DNA of 64,000 bases from Stentor roeselii (taxonomy: Eukaryota > Ciliophora > Heterotrichea > Heterotrichida > Stentoridae): the NCBI GenBank assembly GCA_006503475.1, contig RSEH01000115.1, forward strand, positions 1 through 64,000, given 5' to 3'. A program made the position numbers and the translations under genes. The notes under the pieces were generated by a model. That model was not told where the DNA came from and searched no databases. It saw only the letters and a program-made list of their open reading frames with translations. Positions 29,734-39,681 of the stretch are shown in pieces (the stretch's first letter is position 1; each line of letters starts with the position of its first letter).

Positions 29734-32469
29734 TTAATTATCAACTAAGTAAACCTCTTTATAAGGGCATAAATAAGCCTCGATTTCTTTAAGCACGATT
29801 TTCGCTTGTTCTTGATACTTGATATGAAAAATCGAGCATTTTTCAGTTGCCATTCTCAGAGATTCAAAAACTCTGACTTCCAAGTAACAGTTGACGACGA
29901 TGACTTCAACGTCGCTATTTTCAACGATTTTAATGAAATCCTGGAATTTTGATTTACTTCCAAGATCAACACAATCGGTGATAATGATGATGCATTCTTT
30001 GCAGACCCCATCTTTTTTCTTAAATAAAGAATTGACTCTTAACTGACGGAACCCTTCTTGAATACAGTCATAAAGTACTCGTTTTTCATCAGTTATCAGT
30101 TTCGCCTCATGCAAGTCGATAATATTCAGAGGAAATCTCGTCAGATTAAAATTGACTTTAAAAGTCGACCCAAACTGAAGCATCGACATTCGATCGTTTT
30201 CTTCTAAAATGGACTTTAAAAAACGTTGCAAATTCCAGGAAATTAAACCTTTTGTAAGAGAATCGCTCACGATTAAAACTATGTCTTTTCTGTTGAATCT
30301 TCGAAAGGATCGGAGAGGTTCTATCTTGGACCAGTCGATTCCTTTTTCATGGCAAATGCTTATTAACAGGTTTATTGAGTTTAACCAGATCTCAGGAATG
30401 AAATCTGAATGAAGTTCGAGAATGTTTGAAATCAATATGCAAGCTTCTTTGTAGTTTCCTATGCTCTTTAAAAAACTTGACTTTATGAATAGAAATCTTT
30501 GATTTGCGATGGTTCTTTCGAAATTATGACATTTTTCTAGGTTTTTCTCGATGAAGTCAAGTAGGGGAAGATCGAGTTCTTTTACTTCTAGAGAGGTCTC
30601 GGCTACTTCGATTGAACACATTACGACTCTCGTTGAGTCGCCGTAGGATTGGAATGTTTGAAGAGCTTCTCCGAATAGGTTCATTGCGTATCCTCGGTTT
30701 ATACCTGCTTTGATGTAGGCTTTGGCAGTCTCCGACTTCCTCCTAGCTATTTCTTCCTCAGAATAAATTCCAAGTTTCATAGCTAAAATCAAAGATTCAT
30801 TGAGATAATAAGAAGAGATTTCCCATTGTTTCTTTTTGAAGCAGATATACCCGATTTCTCTGTTACACACTTCAATCCCTCTTTCATTTCCAAACTTAAT
30901 AAATAAATTCAGTGCCTGAGAGTAAACAAAAAAGGCTTCAGTCATATTTTCAGGTGAAATCGCGCTGAAACGTAGAACGACTCTAAGCTTATCAAAGACT
31001 TCATACAAACAACTGATTTCCTGAGGTGAATCTTCATAAGAAGCGATGATATCAACAGCCAAGTCACCTTCTTTCATTTTCTTTAAGATTTTTGCAAGTC
31101 GGTCAATAGGCTGAATGATATTTTTCGTGATTTTATCAGTCAAAATAATACAAAAAATAAGTATAGGCACTAAAATGCATAACTGGATGATCAGCTGCAC
31201 TTTCATCATATCTTTTCCGTTCGCTCTCAAATTATCGAATTTCTCTTCAAAGTGACTTTTTTTCATAACAACCGCAACTGAAGCGACATGATTCGTCGTC
31301 AAACTTGAAGAAGTAGTCATCAAAATAGGGTTAATCGCCGCCATCATTTTATGACCATCTTTCATATAATATTTAAACTCAGACACCTGATTCATAAACA
31401 ACGGCATTATTTTTTTCTTGAAATCTTTTTTTTCTGAAAGATCATTTCCGAATTCTAATTTCAAAAAATTTTCCTCGTCTCCAGTTTTTCCTTCATTCTT
31501 ATAAGCCATCAATTGTCGACTAGTGCTTATTATATAAGTGTAAGTCGGTTTTTTATTAGTGAGATCAGCAAGACTTTTCTCATAGACATCATTATTACTA
31601 AAGTCAGTGCAAAACACGAAGACCAGCTCTGAACTTGTAAAGTTCCATTGACCTCTGCAAACACTTTGACCAGCACAATTATCAGTGAATTTATAAGGAT
31701 TGATAAGAATGGCTTCAAAAGTATCTCGATTTTCAGTTTCATTGTAAAAGTTTCTGCATCTTGGGTCATAGTATGGGGTTGCATTAGCCACAGTATAGTT
31801 ACAATGGCTGCAATATCTTGAATTTTTTCCTCCGCAAAGCAAGCTATCATCTTTAAATGAGTTACTTTGTGGAGGGTTAGCATAATAAAGTCCATCATTA
31901 GAGTAAGCAATATAACTCTGTCTGTATGTAGAACAGCTACTCGTAGTTTCGTTATTTTTTTCATCATCTTCGTTAGACACGGCTTTAGCGACACTTGAGA
32001 TTGATCGTAAAATAGGGTCGAATATTGAAGAAGAGTTAAGATTTTGTAATGAATTAATTTGAAGTTCAGTGGTTTTTGTTGTTCTTTGCCAGATCCATAC
32101 TGACTTATCAATATCTTTAGAATCGCTTTTTTTATATTCGTAGTAATTTTGGTAGATCTGGCTCTTGTCAAGGTTTTGAATTGTATCTAGACCGTAAAAT
32201 GAGTACTGGTCCATCAAGTCTCCTCCCACGTTGATGAAGTTGAAAGTCTTCTGAACGTAACTGTAACTTATCGCTTTTGCCAGAGTTGAACTCACTTCGT
32301 TCAAAGAATGCTTCTGGTTTGTAATCATTTTGTCGGTGTAGTCTTGGAGAAGTTTTGGGTAGTACATTAAGAGGTAGATAAACGGAGCTAGGGTCGTAAG
32401 AAGGATTCCGATTGTTAATGAAACAATAAGCACGAATGAGATCTTTTTCCGTAGACCTTTGATTTTCAT
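29734..32469 (-). CDS. dCache-HAMP-TPR-vWA transmembrane receptor-like protein
   Basis: 911 aa. TM1 (about 10-35) is followed by a large extracellular region (36-422) with paired Cys and Asn-glycosylation sites. Its size and flanking HAMP are those of a double-Cache sensor, and SYIAYSNDGLYYANPP and PYYDPRCRNFY match typical Cache strands. TM2 (423-445) leads directly into a HAMP linker (446-500: IIQPIDRLAKILKKMKEGDL). Inside the cell come TPR-like helical pairs (500-690) and a C-terminal vWA-like domain (728-890: DIVLIVSDSLTKG, then IIIITDCVDLGS), whose metal-site motif is degenerate (DSLTK for DxSxS). It has no kinase, cyclase or methyl-accepting domain. I infer a small-molecule sensor signalling through protein contacts. 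Confidence 0.75.
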   Translation of the reverse strand: MKIKGLRKKISFVLIVSLTIGILLTTLAPFIYLLMYYPKLLQDYTDKMITNQKHSLNEVSSTLAKAISYSYVQKTFNFINVGGDLMDQYSFYGLDTIQNLDKSQIYQNYYEYKKSDSKDIDKSVWIWQRTTKTTELQINSLQNLNSSSIFDPILRSISSVAKAVSNEDDEKNNETTSSCSTYRQSYIAYSNDGLYYANPPQSNSFKDDSLLCGGKNSRYCSHCNYTVANATPYYDPRCRNFYNETENRDTFEAILINPYKFTDNCAGQSVCRGQWNFTSSELVFVFCTDFSNNDVYEKSLADLTNKKPTYTYIISTSRQLMAYKNEGKTGDEENFLKLEFGNDLSEKKDFKKKIMPLFMNQVSEFKYYMKDGHKMMAAINPILMTTSSSLTTNHVASVAVVMKKSHFEEKFDNLRANGKDMMKVQLIIQLCILVPILIFCIILTDKITKNIIQPIDRLAKILKKMKEGDLAVDIIASYEDSPQEISCLYEVFDKLRVVLRFSAISPENMTEAFFVYSQALNLFIKFGNERGIEVCNREIGYICFKKKQWEISSYYLNESLILAMKLGIYSEEEIARRKSETAKAYIKAGINRGYAMNLFGEALQTFQSYGDSTRVVMCSIEVAETSLEVKELDLPLLDFIEKNLEKCHNFERTIANQRFLFIKSSFLKSIGNYKEACILISNILELHSDFIPEIWLNSINLLISICHEKGIDWSKIEPLRSFRRFNRKDIVLIVSDSLTKGLISWNLQRFLKSILEENDRMSMLQFGSTFKVNFNLTRFPLNIIDLHEAKLITDEKRVLYDCIQEGFRQLRVNSLFKKKDGVCKECIIIITDCVDLGSKSKFQDFIKIVENSDVEVIVVNCYLEVRVFESLRMATEKCSIFHIKYQEQAKIVLKEIEAYLCPYKEVYLVDN

Positions 32470-32680
32470 ATATAAATAATAAACCGATGAAAGGATTTTT
32501 TGACAAATATTCCAGAATATTTTAATATCAGGCCACTAAACAATCCCCAGAAAACCCTCAGCTCTTAATAATAACAAAAACCTTTCCACCTCCATCAATT
32601 AATCCAAACCCTCCCAAACTCCCATCATTTCCCATAACTTTCCACCTTCCTTAAAAACACCCACAAAAATAAATCAAAAA

Positions 32681-33640
32681 ATGTTTCTTTATCGTCAATT
32701 CTCTTCCCTAATCCTAGCAGAGCACAACAACAAGAAGTTAAACCCAATAGTCTACTCCGCAGTAAACGCAGCAGACTACTTCAACGACGACATCACAGTG
32801 CTCGTAGCAGGTTCAAACTGCATGACTGTCGCTGAAGAGGCATCAAAAATAAAAGGAGTATCAAAAGTCCTTCATGCAGACTCGATCCTTCTAGAGCACC
32901 ATCTTCCAGACGTGGTAACAAGCGTACTCCATTCAGTCCAATCTTCCTTAAACTTCAAAAGAATCCTAGCAGCTTCCAGCAACTTCTCAAGAGACGTAAT
33001 CCCGAGACTCGGCGGCATGTTGGAAACCCAGCCAATCACAGAGATCACGAAAATCATGAACCAAGACGTTTACAAGCGAAGTGCTTATGCAGGCAACGCG
33101 ATTTACACGGTTTCTTCAGTCCAGGCCTTGAGACTTCTAACTGTTCGAAGTACTTCTTTCGATAAAAACCCTGTCAAAAATGAAGCCTCTCCTGTCGAGA
33201 CCTGGAAAGTCGATGGGCTCAAGACTTTGATGAACTGGGAAAATGAAGAGATTGAAATTGTCACGAGACCTGAACTTGCTTCGGCTAGAATCGTTGTGTC
33301 TGGAGGAAGGGGATTGAAAAATAAGGAAGGATTTGGATTGGCTGAACAATTGGCTGATGCTCTGGGAGCGGGACTTGGAGCGTCGAGGGCTGCTGTTGAT
33401 GCAGGGTTTTGTCATAATGACTTGCAGGTGGGACAGACTGGGAAAATCGTTGCTCCTGAACTTTATGTGGCTCTTGGAATATCTGGAGCTATTCAACATT
33501 TAGCTGGGATGAAAGACTCGAAAACTATTGTCGCGATTAATACTGACCCTGAAGCTCCTATTTTCTCGGTTTCTGATTATGGACTTGTTGGAGATGCTTT
33601 TAAAGTTGTTCCTGAAATCATATCGAAGCTGAAAAAGTAG
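32681..33640 (+). CDS. ETFA: Electron transfer flavoprotein subunit alpha, mitochondrial
   Basis: 319 aa, full length. The N-terminus (MFLYRQFSSLILAEH) is a short mitochondrial presequence running into the first strand. The FAD-binding C-terminal half is very well conserved: VVSGGRGLKN, GAGLGASRAAVDAG, NDLQVGQTGKIVAPELY, GISGAIQHLAGMKDSK, INTDPEAPIFSVSDYGLVGD. It passes electrons from acyl-CoA and other dehydrogenases to ETF-ubiquinone oxidoreductase, with a beta subunit not in this window. The 5' half uses C-ending codons heavily and the 3' half T-ending ones, with a switch near 33100-33200. Confidence 0.95.
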   Translation: MFLYRQFSSLILAEHNNKKLNPIVYSAVNAADYFNDDITVLVAGSNCMTVAEEASKIKGVSKVLHADSILLEHHLPDVVTSVLHSVQSSLNFKRILAASSNFSRDVIPRLGGMLETQPITEITKIMNQDVYKRSAYAGNAIYTVSSVQALRLLTVRSTSFDKNPVKNEASPVETWKVDGLKTLMNWENEEIEIVTRPELASARIVVSGGRGLKNKEGFGLAEQLADALGAGLGASRAAVDAGFCHNDLQVGQTGKIVAPELYVALGISGAIQHLAGMKDSKTIVAINTDPEAPIFSVSDYGLVGDAFKVVPEIISKLKK

Positions 33641-33655
33641 TTAAGTTATCGTTAT

Positions 33656-33943
33656 TCAGTTAATAAAACTATCTGCCATCAGTTTTTTGTACTTGGCTCG
33701 GTACTTCACCAAATCTTCCAGTCTATTAACACTAACTTCATCAAACACAATAGGCGAAAGTTTTCTTTTGATGCGAACCTTAGGAGTGACTCGAACACAG
33801 AAGTCAATATTAACAGGAGTAGGAGGAACAGGAGTTCTAACAGGAGTCAAACAAAAAGTATTCCTCGATTTCTTCACAGGAATTTTATATTTATGCACGA
33901 GTTGCAAGAAATTTTTATTACTCTCATAGAAAGAGTTCGACAT
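33656..33943 (-). CDS. Small basic protein, unknown
   Basis: 95 aa, basic, with a Pro/Thr/Val-rich centre (CLTPVRTPVPPTPVN) and a C-terminal helix. Ends 15 nt from the ETFA stop, tail-to-tail. It resembles in size and style the 115-aa gene at 57857 but I see no alignable motif. A real gene is likely because it occupies the space between two firm genes with a good ATG. Confidence 0.5.
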   Translation of the reverse strand: MSNSFYESNKNFLQLVHKYKIPVKKSRNTFCLTPVRTPVPPTPVNIDFCVRVTPKVRIKRKLSPIVFDEVSVNRLEDLVKYRAKYKKLMADSFIN

Positions 33944-33968
33944 GATTATAACCCAATCACGAAATAAT

Positions 33969-34625
33969 TTATAAGCCTAAATAACAGAGCGACCATTCAA
34001 GCATAGTCCTCGAATTCAAGTTCAACGATTTTTTATCAACATTCAAAGAACTCAGGTACTCCAGCCAGTCTTTCACAGTGAGAACCGAAAAGCTTGTAGT
34101 CGACAACGACCATATAACTCGAATGACTTCATCTTGTGATAAGAAAGTCTTCTGGTTTGAAAGTCGCTTCACTATTAACTTGAAAGACCCTTTTGTTAAG
34201 TTTAAACTTGCCAAGGCAAACAAATGTTCAGCCAACAACTGAGGACTGACAGGTTTATCTGAAGAAAGATATTCAGTGACTCTCATTTCAAGCATGTCGA
34301 AACATTCGAACAAGTCCTGAGAGTAAATCGAAAGTCCTGCAAAGGACCGAATAAGACTCGCAAAAGACATTTCGCAGGTCCTTGAAGATCTCGTCACTTG
34401 CATTTCAAAAAGGTTCCAAAGTTCAGAGTCGTTTAATTTCAGCAGTGCTGAATAGTAAATCATTGCAGATAAATAATTCCCTGGGTGTTGTCTTATGTTG
34501 TTCTTGATATATGTCATTATTTCATGGTCTGGGTCTTGATTGAATTTGTAACAAAAGTGCAAAGTTTCAGCTGCTGAGAGACTTGAAAATTGCTCAACTT
34601 TTGAGAAGAGTCTTAAAATTTTCAT
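33969..34625 (-). CDS. Helical-repeat protein, perhaps mitochondrial
   Basis: 218 aa of amphipathic helix pairs with Leu-rich spacing (FASLIRSFAGLSIYSQDLFECF; LAEHLFALASLNLTKGSFKL; DEVIRVIWSLSTTSFSV). This resembles the helical repeats of FASTK/RAP or octotricopeptide proteins that act on organelle RNA. The N-terminus (MKILRLFSK) could be a short presequence. The RAP or nuclease domain is absent, so this is a family-level guess. The start codon is 34 nt from that of the divergent gene at 34660. Confidence 0.55.
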   Translation of the reverse strand: MKILRLFSKVEQFSSLSAAETLHFCYKFNQDPDHEIMTYIKNNIRQHPGNYLSAMIYYSALLKLNDSELWNLFEMQVTRSSRTCEMSFASLIRSFAGLSIYSQDLFECFDMLEMRVTEYLSSDKPVSPQLLAEHLFALASLNLTKGSFKLIVKRLSNQKTFLSQDEVIRVIWSLSTTSFSVLTVKDWLEYLSSLNVDKKSLNLNSRTMLEWSLCYLGL

Positions 34626-34659
34626 TGTTTTTAATAGAAAAATTTTGATATAATAATCA

Positions 34660-37005
34660 ATGAGTCAAAATATCTTCGGCAACTCTAGAAATAATTTATC
34701 CCGTGATCAGAGGTGGGAAGTGAGAAGACAAGCCAAGTTCAATCAGACCAGTTCTGCTTCTGTAGACTCAGAAATCAAAGTAGCTCCTGAAAATTTCATT
34801 GAAAAGCCAAGACCTTTTGATTTTTCAAATCAGAGCCAAGAGTTACCAATGAATCCTGGTAAAAACATGAATTTTTCTCAAGTTGAAGTGAATAAATTTC
34901 ATAGTCTTCAACTGGAGCCAGAAATGAGGGATCAAAATAATTCGCTCAACCTTCCCTACCCAAACCCAGTCAACCCGATCACAACCTCTCCTAAACAAGA
35001 CCTGATCCAAAAAAAAGCATATGGCCTAGACCTAAAAAGACAAGCAGAAGAAACCAAAAGTCGAAAAAAACGTCCTCCAACCCCAAAAAATGATTACTTT
35101 CCCTTCGGCAAGCCAGGAGCAGGAGCTCCAATGCGTGATTCCCAAAACAACATAATAGCGAAAAGACCTCCAAAGTTAAACGAAAACGACCCGAATTTCA
35201 TGAGTCCTGGAGATTTCTACAAAAACATCTCAGGTCTCAGTCATTCCAGGTCTCAACAAGTAGTCGGTTATCGAGAATTGCGTGGACAAGAGGACTACAT
35301 CCAGCAGCAGACTCCACCGAATTTTGAAAATAAAATAAAACATTACCAGCCTTCCCAGTTTCAGTCGCCTCCTTCATTTCAACAATCTCCTCAATTCAAC
35401 TTAGTTCCAAACGGAGGGTATCAAGTCCCTGCGCAGTACTTGCCTCATTCTTCTCAAGTACCTCCTCAGTATCTACCTCAAGTTAACCCTCAGTATCCTC
35501 CTCAGTATCCTCCTCAGTATCCTCCTCAGTATCCTCCTCAGTATCCTCCTCAATACAGTTCTTTAAGACCACAGATAAACCCGGCTTTCAATGAACCGAA
35601 TTACTCCGGGTACCAGAATCCAGGATACCCGAGTCAGTACTTCCCAGGCGAGTCAGACTTCATGCCGACTAAAAACTACCCAGAAGGAAAATCTTCATTT
35701 TCAGAAGACAGACCTATTCGAAACGCTTCAGATTCTCCAAAGCCTTACATGCCGGACCTTGAAGATAACCAGAAATCAGTCGAAAAAGCAAAAAGACAAG
35801 AACATGGAAGAATACTTTTAGAACAGGTTGAAGAAAGAAAAAGACGTCAGGAAGAAGAAAAAAGACAGAAAATCTTGGAAGAACGACTTGAAGAAGAAAG
35901 ACTTGCAAGACAGAGACGGGAAATTGAGGAACAGAGAAGACAGGAAGAGATGAAGGGTCGGAAAAGATTTCAAGAAGTTCAAGAATTTAATCAGCAGATG
36001 GTTCTAGAGCCTAAAGTTAAACAAAAACGCCAAAGAACGCCTTATGAGCCTGGAAATGACCTGCCTCCTATAATGCCGATGGCTCCTATGGCTCCAATCA
36101 GTTCTTTTCCACCAGGTTTAGCCCGACCACCACAAGAATCACAGGCGCCGATAAATATCTCAGCCCCTGCCTTGCCTCTAATACAAGAAACTCGATATCC
36201 AGAGGGAACAATAGGCCCGACTCATCTTCCAACGCAAGAAGACAACTACCAAAAAATAAGACAAGACTATGAACAAAAACATTTACAACTAAAACAAGAA
36301 ATAATTAACCTGAAAAGTGAAAACTTGGAAAAAGACGGTAAACAAATTGAATCCCAGAAAGAAATTCAGCGATTACGAGATGAATTCAGGCAAAAAGAAC
36401 TAATGGATGATATTCGACAAAAAGAAATTTTAAATGCCTTGCATAAAACCAAGTCTCCTAACTATGACCCTCCAACAAAGCTACCTCCTTATAAACCTCT
36501 TCCTTATAAACAAGTAGAAGGCCGGGCTGATGCTTCTTTATCGTTGGACCCGATGAGAAGTCTTCCAAGCAGCAGTAAATTGATTCCTCTTCCAACACCT
36601 GATATTAACTTTCCTACTATTCCAGTGAAAGAAGATAATTTGAAAAAAGCGATTCATCTTGATAGTCTTTTTCCAAGTCTTCCTGATACGGATCTTAATA
36701 ATGTTTCTTTTACTTCCAATAGAACTGCAGGGTCAAGTATCGGAATCGAAAAACTTTCAAAGAAAAATGATGAAAGGTTGAAGTTTCTTGAAAATATTGA
36801 GGGAAATCCTCAGGATGAACTTAAGAAACTTGATGATATTTTATTTAAGTTTCAGTCTAGACCTTCTTTACCTGCTTCTCGACAATCGAATCAAACGCGA
36901 AGGTTGGAAAAAATTTTAGAAGTTGAAGAAGCTGAGTTAAGTCTTCCTCGGTCTAGGGCTTCTGAGATTAGCTTAAAATGGAATAAAGATTGGGTGGACT
37001 TGTAG
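34660..37005 (+). CDS. CSPP1-like centrosomal/ciliary protein with YPPQ repeat
   Basis: 781 aa. Residues near 125-175 read KKAYGLDLKRQAEE, then YFPFGKPGAGAPMRDSQNN. This matches the 'YG..L..QIEEK' plus 'fPfGkPGaGAP' pattern I associate with CSPP1/CCDC66-type ciliary proteins. A second copy of the helix (HGRILLEQVEERKRRQEEE, about 387-405) begins a charged coiled coil. Between them lies a Pro/Gln/Tyr-rich region with five YPPQ-type repeats. A further coiled coil spans 530-610. Probably a microtubule-tip or basal-body protein. The assignment rests on short motifs. Confidence 0.6.
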   Translation: MSQNIFGNSRNNLSRDQRWEVRRQAKFNQTSSASVDSEIKVAPENFIEKPRPFDFSNQSQELPMNPGKNMNFSQVEVNKFHSLQLEPEMRDQNNSLNLPYPNPVNPITTSPKQDLIQKKAYGLDLKRQAEETKSRKKRPPTPKNDYFPFGKPGAGAPMRDSQNNIIAKRPPKLNENDPNFMSPGDFYKNISGLSHSRSQQVVGYRELRGQEDYIQQQTPPNFENKIKHYQPSQFQSPPSFQQSPQFNLVPNGGYQVPAQYLPHSSQVPPQYLPQVNPQYPPQYPPQYPPQYPPQYPPQYSSLRPQINPAFNEPNYSGYQNPGYPSQYFPGESDFMPTKNYPEGKSSFSEDRPIRNASDSPKPYMPDLEDNQKSVEKAKRQEHGRILLEQVEERKRRQEEEKRQKILEERLEEERLARQRREIEEQRRQEEMKGRKRFQEVQEFNQQMVLEPKVKQKRQRTPYEPGNDLPPIMPMAPMAPISSFPPGLARPPQESQAPINISAPALPLIQETRYPEGTIGPTHLPTQEDNYQKIRQDYEQKHLQLKQEIINLKSENLEKDGKQIESQKEIQRLRDEFRQKELMDDIRQKEILNALHKTKSPNYDPPTKLPPYKPLPYKQVEGRADASLSLDPMRSLPSSSKLIPLPTPDINFPTIPVKEDNLKKAIHLDSLFPSLPDTDLNNVSFTSNRTAGSSIGIEKLSKKNDERLKFLENIEGNPQDELKKLDDILFKFQSRPSLPASRQSNQTRRLEKILEVEEAELSLPRSRASEISLKWNKDWVDL
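35488..35556 (+). repeat. In-frame 12-nt tandem repeat encoding QYPP units
   Basis: CCTCAGTATCCT is repeated about 5.75 times inside the CSPP1-like gene, with one silent CAA and one silent TAC near the end (residues 277-299). Near-identity at DNA level suggests recent expansion and possible length polymorphism. Confidence 0.85.
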
Positions 37006-37031
37006 ATATCTTTGAATATTGTTTATCTAAT

Positions 37032-39656
37032 CTAATTACTTTCATCTTCAGTAATATTATCGAAATAAGTTTCCAAGTGATTTACAGATTTCATCATTTC
37101 CTCATACTCCTGAACCATAGGTGTGAGATGACCATAAATCTCGATCGGTTTAGTAGAGCTATGCTCTCGAAACGCTTCTTCACTCATTTCATAAGCATAA
37201 TGATGAATCATCATCTTAAACAATTCATCAGGATCAAAGTCGAAATCCTTTAACCTCTTCATTTTATTAATATCTTCTTTGTCAATTTCGATTTCATCAT
37301 CCTCAGCATTAATAATCATGTCTCCATATTTTTTAACAAGCTTTTCAGTTTCCTTTATGTCAAGTTGATCTTCATTCTTGCACTCAACATAAACAATTTT
37401 TTCTCCAGAGTTATTTGGTTTCCACTCAGCATAAATACCTTTATTGCTTTTAAGATCCTTGATGTATTCATCGATATCTTGGTCTCCTTCGTACTTGAAA
37501 GCTTTGGAGTGAATCATATTTGGAGGAGGGATTCCAATCGTTTCTATTCTCTCAAATAGCTTTTCTAGTACTTTTTTTTTTTCATTGGATGTTTCTACTA
37601 TTTTTTTGAGATCAACTTTTTCTGCTTTGATTTTTGATTCTTCTTCGAGTTCTGAGTCTGTGTTCATCCTTTGGTTTTCTTGATTTTTTAAGAGTTGGTA
37701 CTCCTCAGAGCCAAGTTCCACATATCTTAAAAATTCTGACTCATCTTCTTCATCTTCTTCATCTCCTGAAAAATTTCTAATTTTTTTCCGTATATTTTGA
37801 ATGATTTCATTTCTTTTCCACAATGACTTCGCATGTTTACTAAGATGATTATAATCCTCACGTGGTTCAAAAACATGCCTAATGAAAGGAAAGTCTCCAA
37901 ATTTTTCTTTCTGAAGTAAAGCAGGGTCCTTGGCAACCGTATTAGGAATTTTTTCATGGAAAAACTGCGAATAAGACAAGATAGTTTCATAAGCCATAGT
38001 TTTTTCTCCATTATTCGACCACAACTTCCTAGGTGGCATTTCACTGGGAAATTCCATATCAGGTACAATTTGATAAGTTTTAACCTCTTCTTTCCTAACA
38101 GGAATTTTTTCAGGAAACATGATAAACTGTTTATTCAACATTTTTGTGTACTCATGTCGTTCATCTTGAAGTTTGTCAAAAGCAAAAGTTTTATCTTCAA
38201 GACCTGGCTTACTAAAAAAATCATCATCTGAAGAATACCTCGAAACTTTCGAATTGACCGGAAAAGGTTTCAACTTTTTCGCTCTCTTCTCAAAGCCAAA
38301 GGGGTGGATGCCTTCAATGCCCGCAATGATATCTTTAGCTTCATTCGGAGTCCTAGCCTGTTGAGAAATGAGAGGATCTGAGTAGTTTGAAAAGTTAAGA
38401 ATAGGTTCGAATTGTGATTTTTTTATCATTTCTTGATTTAAGGATAAAAAATGATGATTCAGTTTTATTTCAGCTTCTTTTACACTAAATCCTGTAAAAT
38501 TTGAAATTTCTTTTTCGCGGACTAAAGCCTCTGCCAAAAACTCACTGGTAAAAAAATAATCAGGCAAGTTTCTGTCAAAAATCGCTTGGATCCCTTCGCG
38601 TCCTAAAGAAAGAGCCTCTGAGCAAGAGATAGCTCTTTCTGCTTGTTCTCGAGTGGCAAACTCGACTCTTGCAAAACCTTTGCTTGAGAAGAAGTTATCT
38701 AGGGTGTTGTTGAAATCTTGGAAGATCTTTGAATAGACTTTTGCCAGGTCTTCTCTAAGTGAATCCTTTGAAGATAAACCACTCAAGTTGTTAAGAAGTT
38801 GATTTATTTCTTCTTCTTCTTCATTTGGCTCGATTGCGAAGACATCTTTGAACTTCCTCAGCTTTTCCCAGATAAAGGCCAGTCCTTGAAAGACCTGTTT
38901 TGAGTTATTCCCCTTAAAGTACATTAAAAACCGAACCTTATCAAATTCTTTCATTAAAAAAGTTCTAAAATCCTGAAAAACATTAGGAGAATCAGAAGCT
39001 AGACCTGAAACTCTACTGAGATTTATCTTTTGAGGCCCAAGGATTTCATTGAAACATTTCTGATCATTCATGATAAGTGTGCCCATGGTATAGTCTTTAG
39101 GAATCGAGCACTTCATAATGTTTCCCACAATTGAAAAGTTCTCATAAACTTCCTGTGCTGTCCAGTTCGTGGGCAAGTTGTATAAAACCAGCCTGCGACT
39201 GTCATGGCCACTTCCAATCGTGGGACTTGACGCTATGAACTGGTTGATTGTCTATCTAAAAATTACACAAACATAGACTTTTTTCCCTGATATTGAAGTC
39301 TTGTGTAAAGAAAGAGCTCTATTCACTGACTCTTCATCATTGAATCGTAAAATTGCAAAGGCTGGCTTGTTTTGAATGTCTAGTTTCACCTCCACAAATG
39401 AAGGAGAAAAAGTACTTTTCAGTTCAGAGATCAGAGATTTCTCGTCTAGGTCTTTGGGAAGTGATCGAACCACTACTCCTCGCGACAAGTGATTTAAGTT
39501 TGAACCTTCTGGCTTCGAACTCAACGGTGAAGAGATGAAAGGAGTGGAAAGCTTTGAAGTGTTTGAAGAAGGCAAAGGAAAGGCAGAGGAACTACTGAAA
39601 CTTCGACTTAATCCTGTCAAACATCTGAAAGGACCAGACCGCAGTAGTCTGAACAT
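37032..39656 (-). CDS. Mitochondrial-type multi-RRM protein (2 exons)
   Basis: Exons 39656-39267 and 39251-37032 are joined by a 15-nt intron, giving 869 aa. The N-terminus (MFRLLRSGPFRCLTGLSRSF, Ser/Arg-rich, no acids) is a strong mitochondrial presequence. RRM-like domain 1 spans about 60-133 (RGVVVRSLPKDLDEKSL; KPAFAILRFNDEESVNRAL). A second RNP2-like strand begins at RRLVLYNLPTNW (about 150), with KGFARVEFATREQAERAI much later (about 325), so the second RRM carries a large insertion or belongs to a third domain. The C-terminal half is acidic and lacks known domains. The intron joins the presequence plus RRM1 to the rest. Likely role: mitochondrial RNA processing or ribosome assembly. Confidence 0.75.
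39252..39266 (-). other. 15-nt intron
   Basis: On the minus strand GTAATTTTTAGATAG, phase 0, with an in-frame TAG if retained. Splicing extends RRM1 directly into the long downstream frame. Confidence 0.85.
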
Positions 39657-39681
39657 ATTTATAATGAAAGTAAGAATAATA

